A stretch of DNA of 6,529 nucleotides from an uncultured Lachnospiraceae bacterium (GTDB lineage Bacteria; Bacillota; Clostridia; Lachnospirales; Lachnospiraceae): NCBI GenBank assembly GCA_947177515.1, contig CAMWUU010000201.1, positions 1 through 6,529 of the forward strand, given 5' to 3'. The position numbers and the translations under genes were made by a program. Under the pieces are notes generated by a model that did not search any database, was not told where the DNA came from, and worked only from the letters and a program-made list of their open reading frames with translations. This document shows positions 1 to 6,187 of this stretch, piece by piece (the first letter of the stretch is position 1; the number at the start of each line of letters is the position of its first letter).

Positions 1-432
1 GCTTTTACTGGATCTAAGGGCGGGAAGTTTTTGGGGGCTTGTGTGGATATGGGTGCTTTTTCTGACCAGGCACTTACACTTGCGGCGCTTGCCCCATTTG
101 CGGAAACGCCAACCACCATCACCGGAATTGGTCATATCCGTCTTCAGGAATGTGACAGGATTGCGGCAATCGTTAGGGAACTTCAAAGACTTGGTGTGCG
201 CTGTGAAGAACTTGCGGATGGGGTGCGCATTTATCCGTCACAGAACCGCATCCATGGGGGTGTTGTCAATACTTATGACGACCATCGTGTTGCGATGAGT
301 TTTGCACTAATCGGCCTTCGCGTCCCGGGTGTTGTTATTGACAACCCGCTCTGCTGTAAAAAAACCTTTGAGGATTATTTTAATGTTTTTGGTTCGGTGT
401 GCCAAACGCTGCAAAGCCCAGAAGGAAGATAG
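1..432 (+). CDS. aroA: 3-phosphoshikimate 1-carboxyvinyltransferase (EPSP synthase), C-terminal part
   Basis: This cytoplasmic enzyme transfers the enolpyruvyl group of PEP to shikimate-3-phosphate, the sixth step of the shikimate pathway to aromatic amino acids. The frame is open from base 1, so the gene enters from the left; 143 residues remain, roughly the last third of a family of about 425. Numbering from base 1, visible family marks are the VDMGAFSDQ stretch, whose D22 matches the catalytic Asp313 of the E. coli enzyme, IRLQECDRI with E50 and R53 (E. coli Glu341 and Arg344), YDDHRVAMS with R96 (Arg386), and the C-terminal KKTFEDYF with K121 (Lys411). Position 49 is Gln where E. coli has Lys340. 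The stop is TAG at 430-432. The gene ends 84 bases before the next one with no convincing terminator, so readthrough is possible. Confidence 0.95.
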   Translation, partial: AFTGSKGGKFLGACVDMGAFSDQALTLAALAPFAETPTTITGIGHIRLQECDRIAAIVRELQRLGVRCEELADGVRIYPSQNRIHGGVVNTYDDHRVAMSFALIGLRVPGVVIDNPLCCKKTFEDYFNVFGSVCQTLQSPEGR

Positions 433-516
433 GCGGGGTTTTTGGTAGCGAATTTTTCTTAGGACTATGGAAAGAATAGAATCATTATAAAACCGGACGG
501 GAAATGGAGGGATCAG

Positions 517-1878
517 ATGGCAGAAGGACAGAAAAACCGCCATATTATCAAATCAGTCGTTCCGGGCAGCATTGCGGCGGAGCTTTCGCTTGCACCGGGG
601 GATGAACTAATGCGCATCAACGGGAAAAAAATAAAGGATGTGTTTGATTATCATTACCTAACGAACGAGGAGTACCTTACTCTTATTGTCCGAAAGCCTT
701 CCGGAGAGGAGTGGGAACTTGAAATTGAGAAAGAGTACGAGGAGGATCTTGGCATCTGCTTTATGGAAAGCCTGATGGACCAGTATCGTTCGTGCCGCAA
801 CAAATGCATTTTCTGCTTTATCGACCAGATGCCGCCAGGCATGAGGGAAACCTTATATTTTAAGGATGATGATGCAAGATTATCATTCCTGCAGGGTAAT
901 TATATTACGTTGACCAATATGGGAAAAGAGGATGTGGAACGCATCTGTTTTTATAAACTCTCTCCCATCAATATCTCGGTGCATACGATGAATCCTGAGC
1001 TGCGTTGCAAAATGCTAAATAACCGTTTTGCCGGGGAGGCACTTGGGAAAATCAGGAAATTCTATGAAGCCGGCATTACCATGAACGCCCAGATTGTTCT
1101 CTGCAAGGGTGTCAATGATGGGAAGGAATTGGATTACAGTATCGGGGAACTGGAAAAATACCTGCCTTATATGGAAAGTGTTTCCGTTGTCCCGGCAGGG
1201 AAAACAAAATATCGGGAAGGCCTCTTCCCGCTTATGAGTTTTTCAAAAGAGGAGTCCGCTGATGTGATTTTCCAGATTTCTTCCTGGCAGGAAAAGCTTT
1301 TTGCCAGATATGGGACACGCTTTGTATATGCGAGCGACGAATGGTTTTTAACAGCGGGTCTTTCGGTGCCGCCTGCGGATTATTACGGGGGCTATGGACA
1401 GCTTGAAAACGGGGTCGGTATGGTGCGGCTTTTAATGGATGAAACAAAGGAGGCGCTTGCTACCTTTTCTGGGGATGGCAGAAAGCAGGAACTTTCCATG
1501 GCAACCGGCGTGCTGATTGCACCCGTCCTTTCGGGGCTTCTCGCAGGGATAAAGGAAAAATTCCCTAATATCACGGTACATTTATACCCGATTGTTAATC
1601 ATTTCTTTGGTGAGCAGATCACAGTAGCAGGGCTTGTGACGGGGCAGGATCTGGTTGCGCAGCTTGCAGGAAAACCTCTCGGCGATTTTTTATGTGTGCC
1701 TTCCGTAATGGTCAGGCCAAAAGAGCGTGACTTTTTGGATGATTATACCATAAAAGATGTGGAAACCACTTTACAAACCAGGGTCCGTATTGTAAAATCG
1801 GATGGGGCATCCTTTGTGCGTGCCATCATTGAACCATTTGAGGGGGAGTTTGCACAGGGATATACTCACGGGCGATGA
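517..1878 (+). CDS. PDZ / radical-SAM-like DUF512 protein, function unknown
   Basis: This is a 453-residue predicted cytoplasmic iron-sulfur protein of the clostridial DUF512 type. Residues about 8-70 resemble a PDZ domain, with VVPGSIAAE, a GDEL turn and RINGKKI. Residues 90-190 resemble a radical SAM half-barrel: C93, C97 and C100 form a CxxxCxxC motif, as in the [4Fe-4S] site of radical SAM enzymes, and are followed by FCFIDQMPPGMR. Later conserved-looking stretches are SVHTMNPELR (154-163), VVPAGKTKYR (224-233), ASDEWFLTAG (272-281) and YGGYGQLENG (290-299); the C-terminal half is the DUF512 region. The start is ATG 517, with GGAGGG at 506-511 and a 5-base spacer. No substrate or reaction is known to me. 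The conserved position beside der, plsY and gpsA in Clostridia is recalled family knowledge and hints at a housekeeping role. The family call is firm, the function is not. Confidence 0.9.
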   Translation: MAEGQKNRHIIKSVVPGSIAAELSLAPGDELMRINGKKIKDVFDYHYLTNEEYLTLIVRKPSGEEWELEIEKEYEEDLGICFMESLMDQYRSCRNKCIFCFIDQMPPGMRETLYFKDDDARLSFLQGNYITLTNMGKEDVERICFYKLSPINISVHTMNPELRCKMLNNRFAGEALGKIRKFYEAGITMNAQIVLCKGVNDGKELDYSIGELEKYLPYMESVSVVPAGKTKYREGLFPLMSFSKEESADVIFQISSWQEKLFARYGTRFVYASDEWFLTAGLSVPPADYYGGYGQLENGVGMVRLLMDETKEALATFSGDGRKQELSMATGVLIAPVLSGLLAGIKEKFPNITVHLYPIVNHFFGEQITVAGLVTGQDLVAQLAGKPLGDFLCVPSVMVRPKERDFLDDYTIKDVETTLQTRVRIVKSDGASFVRAIIEPFEGEFAQGYTHGR

Positions 1879-1936
1879 AATTTGCCGCCAGTTCCCGGCA
1901 TCTTTCGCTCATGGGTCGGGTTGCCTGGCAAATTTT
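1878..1936 (+). repeat. 9-bp perfect inverted repeat between the DUF512 gene and der
   Basis: AAATTTGCC at 1878-1886 is matched exactly by GGCAAATTT at 1927-1935, with a 40-base loop; the left arm begins on the last base of the upstream stop codon. Inside lie a CCCG/CGGG pair (1894-1897 and 1917-1920) and an alternative TGCCG/CGGCA hairpin (1883-1887 and 1896-1900). The right arm ends in TTTT (1933-1936), a short U-tract, so this may be a weak terminator or attenuator separating the DUF512 gene from der. It could equally be a structured mRNA spacer. The repeat is seen directly; the role is inferred. Confidence 0.45.
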
Positions 1937-1978
1937 AGTGATCGTCAGTATAAATACAGAAAGGTATGGATTTAATAT

Positions 1979-3301
1979 ATGAGCAGACCGGTAGTGGCGA
2001 TCGTTGGTCGCCCAAATGTGGGGAAATCAACATTGTTTAACGCGCTTGCGGGTGAGCGCATCTCAATTGTAAAAGATACGCCCGGCGTAACAAGGGATCG
2101 TATCTACGCGGAAGTTACCTGGCTTGATAAGCAGTTTACCATGGTGGATACCGGGGGGATTGAGCCGGAGAGCAAGGATATGATGTTAACCTATATGCGC
2201 GAACAGGCCCAGGTAGCCATCGATACGGCGGATGTCATTGTCTTTGTGACCGATGTACGCCAGGGACTGGTGGACGCGGACGGGAAGGTGGCGGATATCC
2301 TGCGCCGTTCTGGAAAGCCCGTGGTTCTTGCAGTCAACAAGGTGGACAGCTTTGAAAAATTTATGGCGGATGTATATGAGTTTTACAATCTTGGCATCGG
2401 GGAGCCTCTCCCGGTATCCGCGGCATCCATGCTTGGGTTCGGTGACCTTCTTGATGAAGTTGTCCGGCATTTTGGGGACGGGGAAACGGGGGAGGAAGAG
2501 GATACGCGGCCGAAAATTGCGATTGTGGGCAAGCCAAATGTCGGAAAATCCTCCATTGTTAACAAGCTGCTAGGTGAGAACCGTGTGATTGTTTCGGATA
2601 TTGCTGGCACAACGCGCGATGCAGTGGATACGCCGGTTGTCTGGAACGGGAAGGAATATGTCCTGATTGACACAGCGGGTCTTAGGCGCAAGAGCAAAGT
2701 AAAGGAGGAGTTAGAGAGGTTCAGTATTATCCGCACTGTGACCGCCGTAGAGCGCGCGGACGTGGTGGTGGTGGTAATAGACGCGGGGGAGGGCGTAACG
2801 GAGCAGGACGCAAAAATTGCGGGTATTGCGCATGATCGAGGCAAGGGCATTGTGATCGCGGTTAACAAATGGGATTCGATTGAAAAGGATGATAAGACTA
2901 TTTACAAGTATACCGCAAAGATTCGGGAAATCCTTTCTTTCCTTCCCTATGCGCAGATTTTGTTCCTCTCGGCAAAAACCGGCCAGCGCATAACCAAATT
3001 GTTTGACGTGCTGGAGGTTGTAATCCAGAACCAGAACCTGCGCATTGCAACCGGTGTCCTAAACGAGATTATGATGGAGGCGACCGCCCTACAGCAGCCG
3101 CCTTCGGATAAGGGGAAGCGGCTTAAACTTTATTATATGACGCAGGTAGCGGTCAAACCGCCGACCTTTGTTGTCTTTGTTAATGACAAGGAACTGATGC
3201 ATTATTCCTACACCAGATATATTGAGAATAAAATCCGGGAAGCTTTTGGCTTTTCAGGTACTTCACTGAAATTTATTATCCGCGAACGAAAGGAAGGGTG
3301 A
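1979..3301 (+). CDS. der: Ribosome assembly GTPase Der (EngA)
   Basis: Der is an essential GTPase with two tandem G domains that acts in late assembly of the 50S ribosomal subunit. At 440 residues it has the usual family length. The first G domain shows G1 GRPNVGKS (10-17), switch region DTPGVTRD (33-40), G3 DTGG (57-60) and G4 NKVD (120-123). An acidic linker at about 167-176 (DGETGEEEDT) leads to the second domain, with GKPNVGKS (184-191), DIAGTTRD (207-214), DTAG (231-234) and NKWD (296-299). Residues about 352-440 form the KH-like RNA-binding domain with KPPTFVVFVN. All key residues are present. The start is fixed because an in-frame TAA lies at 1973-1975. The ribosome binding site is poor: GAAAGG at 1959-1964 is 14 bases away and only GGA (1968-1970) is closer. 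The stop lies 7 bases before plsY, implying co-transcription. Confidence 0.98.
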   Translation: MSRPVVAIVGRPNVGKSTLFNALAGERISIVKDTPGVTRDRIYAEVTWLDKQFTMVDTGGIEPESKDMMLTYMREQAQVAIDTADVIVFVTDVRQGLVDADGKVADILRRSGKPVVLAVNKVDSFEKFMADVYEFYNLGIGEPLPVSAASMLGFGDLLDEVVRHFGDGETGEEEDTRPKIAIVGKPNVGKSSIVNKLLGENRVIVSDIAGTTRDAVDTPVVWNGKEYVLIDTAGLRRKSKVKEELERFSIIRTVTAVERADVVVVVIDAGEGVTEQDAKIAGIAHDRGKGIVIAVNKWDSIEKDDKTIYKYTAKIREILSFLPYAQILFLSAKTGQRITKLFDVLEVVIQNQNLRIATGVLNEIMMEATALQQPPSDKGKRLKLYYMTQVAVKPPTFVVFVNDKELMHYSYTRYIENKIREAFGFSGTSLKFIIRERKEG

Positions 3302-3308
3302 AGGAGTT

Positions 3309-3968
3309 ATGATCTGGAAGATTCTTTTATGCCTGCTTGCCGGGTACGGATTTGGCTGTATTTCGACCGGATATATTGTCGGAAAAATCAACCATGTGGA
3401 TATCAGGAATTACGGGAGCGGAAATATCGGGACGACCAATACGCTGCGCACGCTTGGCAAAAAAGCCGGTGCCATTACCTATATCGGTGATGTGGCCAAG
3501 GCAATGGTTCCGATGTTAGTAGCCCGTCTTGTGATTTTTAGGGGAGAACCGTATGCGGAACTTTTGGGTTTATATGTGGGGCTTGGGGTGGCGGTCGGCC
3601 ATAATTTCCCGTTCTGGCTGCATTTTAAGGGTGGAAAAGGGATTGCGGTTACCTCCGGGGTAATGGCCGCGCATGACCCGCTTGCCATCCCGCTTTATCT
3701 TGTGGCATTTGTGGTAAGTGTGGCCGCAACAAAGTTTGTTTCGGTTGGCTCCCTGGTGATTGTGACAATTTTTCCGCTCTGGATTGCACTGATGGATCAC
3801 GGCGAGCCGTATTTCCTACATACGCTGATTGTAAGCCTTGTGTTTATGGGATTAGCGTACTTGCGCCACAGGCAGAACCTGATTAGGATCAAGAACGGGA
3901 CGGAAAACCGGATTGGACAGAAGGTTCCGGTGGTAAAGGAAAATAATGGGAAAGATCAGGATGCTTAA
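3309..3968 (+). CDS. plsY: Glycerol-3-phosphate acyltransferase PlsY
   Basis: PlsY is an integral membrane enzyme that transfers an acyl group from acyl-phosphate to position 1 of sn-glycerol-3-phosphate, giving lysophosphatidic acid and starting phospholipid synthesis in most Gram-positive bacteria. The 219-residue protein is strongly hydrophobic, with several membrane segments and the three family motifs: RNYGSGNIGTTN (33-44), GHNFPFWLHFKGGKG (97-111, containing the KGGKG loop) and RHRQNLIRIKNGTENRIG (186-203). The N-terminal GCISTGYIVGK has Cys17 where Ser is usual in my memory of the family. AAGGAG at 3301-3306, overlapping the der stop, is only 2 bases from ATG 3309; AGGAAGGG at 3291-3298 is better spaced at 10 bases. 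Translation is therefore probably coupled to der. The tail is hydrophilic and ends 41 bases before gpsA, which makes its substrate. Confidence 0.97.
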   Translation: MIWKILLCLLAGYGFGCISTGYIVGKINHVDIRNYGSGNIGTTNTLRTLGKKAGAITYIGDVAKAMVPMLVARLVIFRGEPYAELLGLYVGLGVAVGHNFPFWLHFKGGKGIAVTSGVMAAHDPLAIPLYLVAFVVSVAATKFVSVGSLVIVTIFPLWIALMDHGEPYFLHTLIVSLVFMGLAYLRHRQNLIRIKNGTENRIGQKVPVVKENNGKDQDA

Positions 3969-4009
3969 CGCAAAAAAACTGTGCGGAGGGCAGGAAAAGG
4001 GGTGTAAAT

Positions 4010-5017
4010 ATGTATAATGTAACAGTTCTTGGAGCCGGTACCTGGGGAACCGCCCTGGCAATTTTACTAAGCAATAATGGCCATAAAGTAATCCTTTGGT
4101 CAAAGCTTGAGAAGGAAGTGGCAGCACTTACCGCCGACCGTGGACATATCCCAAACCTTCCTGGGGCAAAGCTTTCGGGGGATGTGGTGGTGACGGGTGA
4201 TTTTAGGGAGGCGCTTGCCGCAGCAGATCTTATTGTTTCCACCGTCGCATCCCCGTTTGTGAGGGAAACGGCTGCGGCTGCGAGAGAGTATATCCGTCCT
4301 GGCCAGGTGATTGTCAATGCCGGAAAGGGCATTGAGGAGAGGACGATGAAGACACTGACCGAGGTGATCTGCGAGGAGCTGCCTGATGCGGATGTGGCTG
4401 TCTTATCCGGTCCTAGCCATGCGGAGGAAGTATCGCGGGGGATTCCGACTACCTGTGTGGTTGGTGCAAAAACAAAAAAGACAGCCACCTTTATCCAGGA
4501 TATTTTTATGACGGAATTTTTCCGCGTCTATACAAATCCGGATATCACCGGAATAGAACTTGGCGGCTCCATCAAGAACGTGATCGCGTTAGCCGCCGGG
4601 GTAGTGGACGGGCTAGGCTTCGGTGATAACACAAAGGCGGCGCTTATAACAAGGGGTATTGCGGAAATCATGCGGCTTGGGATTGCAATGGGCTGCCGCG
4701 CCGAAACATTTGCGGGACTATCAGGAATTGGTGACCTGATTGTTACCTGCACCAGCAAACACAGCCGCAACCGTAATGCGGGCTATTTGATCGGGAAGGG
4801 ACGCACGATGGAGGAGGCGATGGAGGAAGTCAACCAGGTTGTGGAGGGTGTCCACTGTGCGAAGGCGGCGCTTGCGCTTTCAAAGAAATACCATGTCCAG
4901 ATGCCGATCGTGGAACAGGTAAATCTTGTGCTGTTTGAACACAAAGACCCGCGCACCGCGGTTTCCGATCTTTTGCTGCGCGACCGCACCATTGAGAACA
5001 GTTCATTGGAATGGTAA
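4010..5017 (+). CDS. gpsA: NAD(P)H-dependent glycerol-3-phosphate dehydrogenase
   Basis: GpsA is a cytoplasmic enzyme that reduces dihydroxyacetone phosphate to sn-glycerol-3-phosphate, the substrate of PlsY just upstream. The length of 335 residues is normal. The Rossmann fold opens with VTVLGAGTWGTALA, whose GAGTWG is at 8-13. Further family marks are NAGKGIE (103-109) with K106, SGPSHAEEV (133-141), GGSIKNVIALAAG (185-197) with the expected catalytic Lys189, and GLSGIGDLIVTCTSKHSRN (236-254). ATG 4010 is preceded by AAGGGGTG at 3997-4004 with a 5-base spacer; a second purine run, GGAGGG at 3985-3990, is probably too far away. The gene ends in TAA at 5015-5017, inside a short 10-base tandem repeat, and no terminator separates it from the lipoprotein gene that follows. 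Clostridia often have spoIVA next; it is not here. Confidence 0.98.
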   Translation: MYNVTVLGAGTWGTALAILLSNNGHKVILWSKLEKEVAALTADRGHIPNLPGAKLSGDVVVTGDFREALAAADLIVSTVASPFVRETAAAAREYIRPGQVIVNAGKGIEERTMKTLTEVICEELPDADVAVLSGPSHAEEVSRGIPTTCVVGAKTKKTATFIQDIFMTEFFRVYTNPDITGIELGGSIKNVIALAAGVVDGLGFGDNTKAALITRGIAEIMRLGIAMGCRAETFAGLSGIGDLIVTCTSKHSRNRNAGYLIGKGRTMEEAMEEVNQVVEGVHCAKAALALSKKYHVQMPIVEQVNLVLFEHKDPRTAVSDLLLRDRTIENSSLEW

Positions 5018-5039
5018 AGAATGGTAAAAAATGGAGGTA
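5010..5039 (+). repeat. Three-copy 10-base direct repeat at the gpsA / lipoprotein junction
   Basis: Units AATGGTAAAG (5010-5019), AATGGTAAAA (5020-5029) and AATGGAGGTA (5030-5039) are consecutive. The first carries the gpsA stop codon, the second creates a spare in-frame ATG at 5021, and the third holds the GGAGG ribosome binding site of the next gene. It looks like a small slippage expansion of the intergenic sequence. Confidence 0.6.
5033..5037 (+). promoter_or_regulatory. Ribosome binding site that fixes the first lipoprotein start
   Basis: GGAGG sits 7 bases before ATG 5045. The earlier in-frame ATG at 5021 has no purine-rich site at proper distance and would put MVKNGGIK before a standard signal peptide, so 5045 is chosen. 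Confidence 0.85.
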
Positions 5040-5044
5040 TTAAA

Positions 5045-5923
5045 ATGAAAAACAGAAAAAGATTTTTTGCAAATTTTGCCGGTATTTGTCTGGCTGTTTC
5101 CATGACGGTATCTTTTGCCGGATGCGGCAGCAAGGAAGAGGAGGATGTTTCAGGATCTTTTGCGGATTCGGGTACCCCATCCCCGACAGAAGGCAAGCTG
5201 ATTTCTTCTAACAACAAGAGATTTTCCACGGTGCAGGAGTATCTGGATGCCCAGAAGACACAGATTGATGCAATGCTAAAACAGTACAAGGATTCCGGCA
5301 TGACCATGGAAGTCAAGGCGGATGGTGACACACTGGTTTACCGTTATATCTACGATGAGCCGGTTGATGTAACGCAGGGCATGTTTGATTATTTTGATTC
5401 CAGTATTGATGGGTTCCGTGCGCAGTTTGATACAGTGATTGATGAGATTGGACGGCTGGTTGATGTTGCAGAACCAGCGGTACAGTTACTGTATGAGAAC
5501 CCAGATGGTTCCCTGATCTATTCCTGTGTGCTGACTAAGGATGAGGTAACACCGACTTACGGTGAACTTTCCGAAGGCTCCGTCTTAAATAACGGTGAGA
5601 AATTTGCCAATGTGGCGGAGTATGTGGATGCACAGAAAGACCAGATTGACGCGCTGCTTAAGCAGATTGAAGGTTCCGGCATGACAATGCAGATCTATGG
5701 CGAGGGGAATACGCTTGTCTACCGTTATATCTATGATGAGGCGGTGGAAGTTTCGCAGGAGAATGCAGCCTTAATTGAATCTTCCCTAGAATCCTCCCGT
5801 GCGCAGTTTGAAATGGTTATTACGGAGATGGAAAGCCTGATTGATGCGACGGATCTTTCCGTTAAGGTCCAGTACGAAAATCCGGACGGAACTATTGTAT
5901 ATAGTGCTACGTTTACAAAGTAG
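5045..5923 (+). CDS. Lipoprotein with two tandem DUF4854-like domains
   Basis: This is a 292-residue predicted surface lipoprotein of unknown function. The signal peptide has a basic start (MKNRKRFF), a hydrophobic core and the lipobox FAGC with C27 as the lipidated residue; Phe at -3 is less common than Leu. A Ser/Gly/Pro/Glu-rich linker (28-58) leads to two copies of one domain, A (59-165) and B (186-292). They align without gaps over 107 residues at about 52% identity by eye. Both carry EYxDAQKxQIDA, SGMTM, TLVYRYIYDE, RAQF, YENPDG and a terminal TK. I recognise the domain as DUF4854, seen mainly in clostridial lipoproteins; this is from memory. The gene lies 27 bases after gpsA with its own good ribosome binding site, so it is probably read from the same transcript. 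No terminator is visible after it. Confidence 0.88.
   Translation: MKNRKRFFANFAGICLAVSMTVSFAGCGSKEEEDVSGSFADSGTPSPTEGKLISSNNKRFSTVQEYLDAQKTQIDAMLKQYKDSGMTMEVKADGDTLVYRYIYDEPVDVTQGMFDYFDSSIDGFRAQFDTVIDEIGRLVDVAEPAVQLLYENPDGSLIYSCVLTKDEVTPTYGELSEGSVLNNGEKFANVAEYVDAQKDQIDALLKQIEGSGMTMQIYGEGNTLVYRYIYDEAVEVSQENAALIESSLESSRAQFEMVITEMESLIDATDLSVKVQYENPDGTIVYSATFTK
5219..5920 (+). repeat. Intragenic tandem duplication of the DUF4854-like domain
   Basis: Bases 5219-5539 (copy A) and 5600-5920 (copy B) encode equal-length 107-residue units separated by a 20-residue linker. Similarity is visible at DNA level around the segment encoding SGMTM and TLVYRYIYDE (about 5294-5355 against 5675-5736). A third related unit begins in the next gene at about 6312. 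Confidence 0.85.
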
Positions 5924-5952
5924 GACAGGGCGAAAAAGATCGAAAAAAATTT

Positions 5953-6022
5953 GCACAAAAAATCGGGGTAAATGCCTGTGAAAATGGGAAATTTCCCGGT
6001 TGTATTTCGGGATTATTTGTGC
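5953..6022. repeat. 12-nt inverted repeat enclosing the lipoprotein promoter
   Basis: GCACAAAAAATC (5953-5964) is matched by GATTATTTGTGC (6011-6022) with 11 of 12 positions complementary and a 46-base spacing. The right arm ends in the TGC that forms the extended -10 element, so anything binding the repeat or extruding it as a cruciform would cover the promoter. In readthrough RNA from upstream it would form a hairpin instead. Confidence 0.55.
5986..5997. promoter_or_regulatory. Perfect 12-bp palindrome next to the -35 element (candidate operator)
   Basis: GGGAAATTTCCC is fully symmetric and ends 2 bases before the -35 hexamer, a usual place for a dimeric regulator. A further TCCCG/CGGGA pair (5994-5998 and 6008-6012) straddles the -35. 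The regulator is unknown, and 12 bp is short enough that chance cannot be excluded. Confidence 0.4.
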
Positions 6023-6028
6023 TATAAT
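6000..6028 (+). promoter_or_regulatory. Sigma-A-type promoter with extended -10, driving the second lipoprotein gene
   Basis: TTGTAT (6000-6005) is followed by a 17-base spacer and a consensus TATAAT (6023-6028), preceded by TGC, which gives a TGnTATAAT extended -10. Transcription should begin near 6035-6037, leaving a 5' leader of about 185 nt before ATG 6222. This is the best promoter in the window and makes the second lipoprotein gene independent of the upstream operon. Confidence 0.8.
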
Positions 6029-6040
6029 GCCATCTTAGAA

Positions 6041-6110
6041 TTGGAGATTATTGTAATAGCCCAGGGTTTTTATTAGGGCAAAATTAAAAGTACATTTCAA
6101 TTATCTCCAA
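6041..6110 (+). promoter_or_regulatory. Structured 5' leader: long-range 13-nt inverted repeat
   Basis: TTGGAGATTATTG (6041-6053) and CAATTATCTCCAA (6098-6110) pair at 12 of 13 positions around a 44-base loop, starting only about 5 bases after the predicted transcript start. The loop itself holds GCCC/GGGC (6059-6062 and 6076-6079). No T-run follows the right arm on the + strand (it runs into A residues), so this is not a standard terminator. It may be a 5' stabilising stem, a regulatory leader or a protein-binding RNA element. Confidence 0.5.
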
Positions 6111-6161
6111 AAAAATATCAGGTATCAAGTAAATTTACATTTCATATTGTTCTGGATCCTG

Positions 6162-6187
6162 CACCCTGCCCTAGGGATGTCACCCTG
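6162..6187 (+). repeat. CACCCTG direct repeat in the lipoprotein leader
   Basis: CACCCTG occurs at 6162-6168 and 6181-6187, 19 bases apart and each preceded by GGAT, with the palindrome CCCTAGGG (6169-6176) between them. The second copy sits in the near-palindrome ATGTCACCCTGTGATAT (6177-6193). It could be part of the leader RNA fold or a protein site; the role is unknown. Confidence 0.35.

Noticed and set aside
413..443. Terminator at the end of aroA: AAAGCCC pairing with GGGTTTT
   Set aside because: The stem includes a wobble pair and A-T pairs that use up the T-run, the loop is 16 bases, and little T-run remains; too weak to call.
454..482. Promoter before the DUF512 gene, with TAGAAT at 477-482
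   Set aside because: The -10 is good (5 of 6), but no -35 better than TTTTCT is present at the right distance.
1921..1954. Promoter before der: TTGCCT and TATAAA
   Set aside because: The spacer is 22 bases, too long for a sigma-A promoter, and the -35 overlaps the inverted repeat.
3889..4488. 199-residue open frame on the minus strand across the plsY end and gpsA
   Set aside because: It lies antisense to two clear genes, is Ser/Ala/Pro-rich as antisense frames often are, and shows no motif I recognise. The minus-strand frames at 2383-2868 and 4783-5331 are the same kind of shadow.
5021..5044. Upstream ATG for the first lipoprotein (adds MVKNGGIK)
   Set aside because: It has poor ribosome binding, would spoil the signal peptide start, and ATG 5045 has GGAGG at ideal spacing.
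5924..5970. Rho-independent terminator after the first lipoprotein gene
   Set aside because: The stretch is A-rich on the + strand with no GC hairpin followed by T residues.
5972..6076. 34-codon + strand open frame with a GGGG before its ATG, running through the promoter region
   Set aside because: An open run of this length is expected by chance. It spans the best promoter and both inverted-repeat arms, and its product resembles nothing I know.
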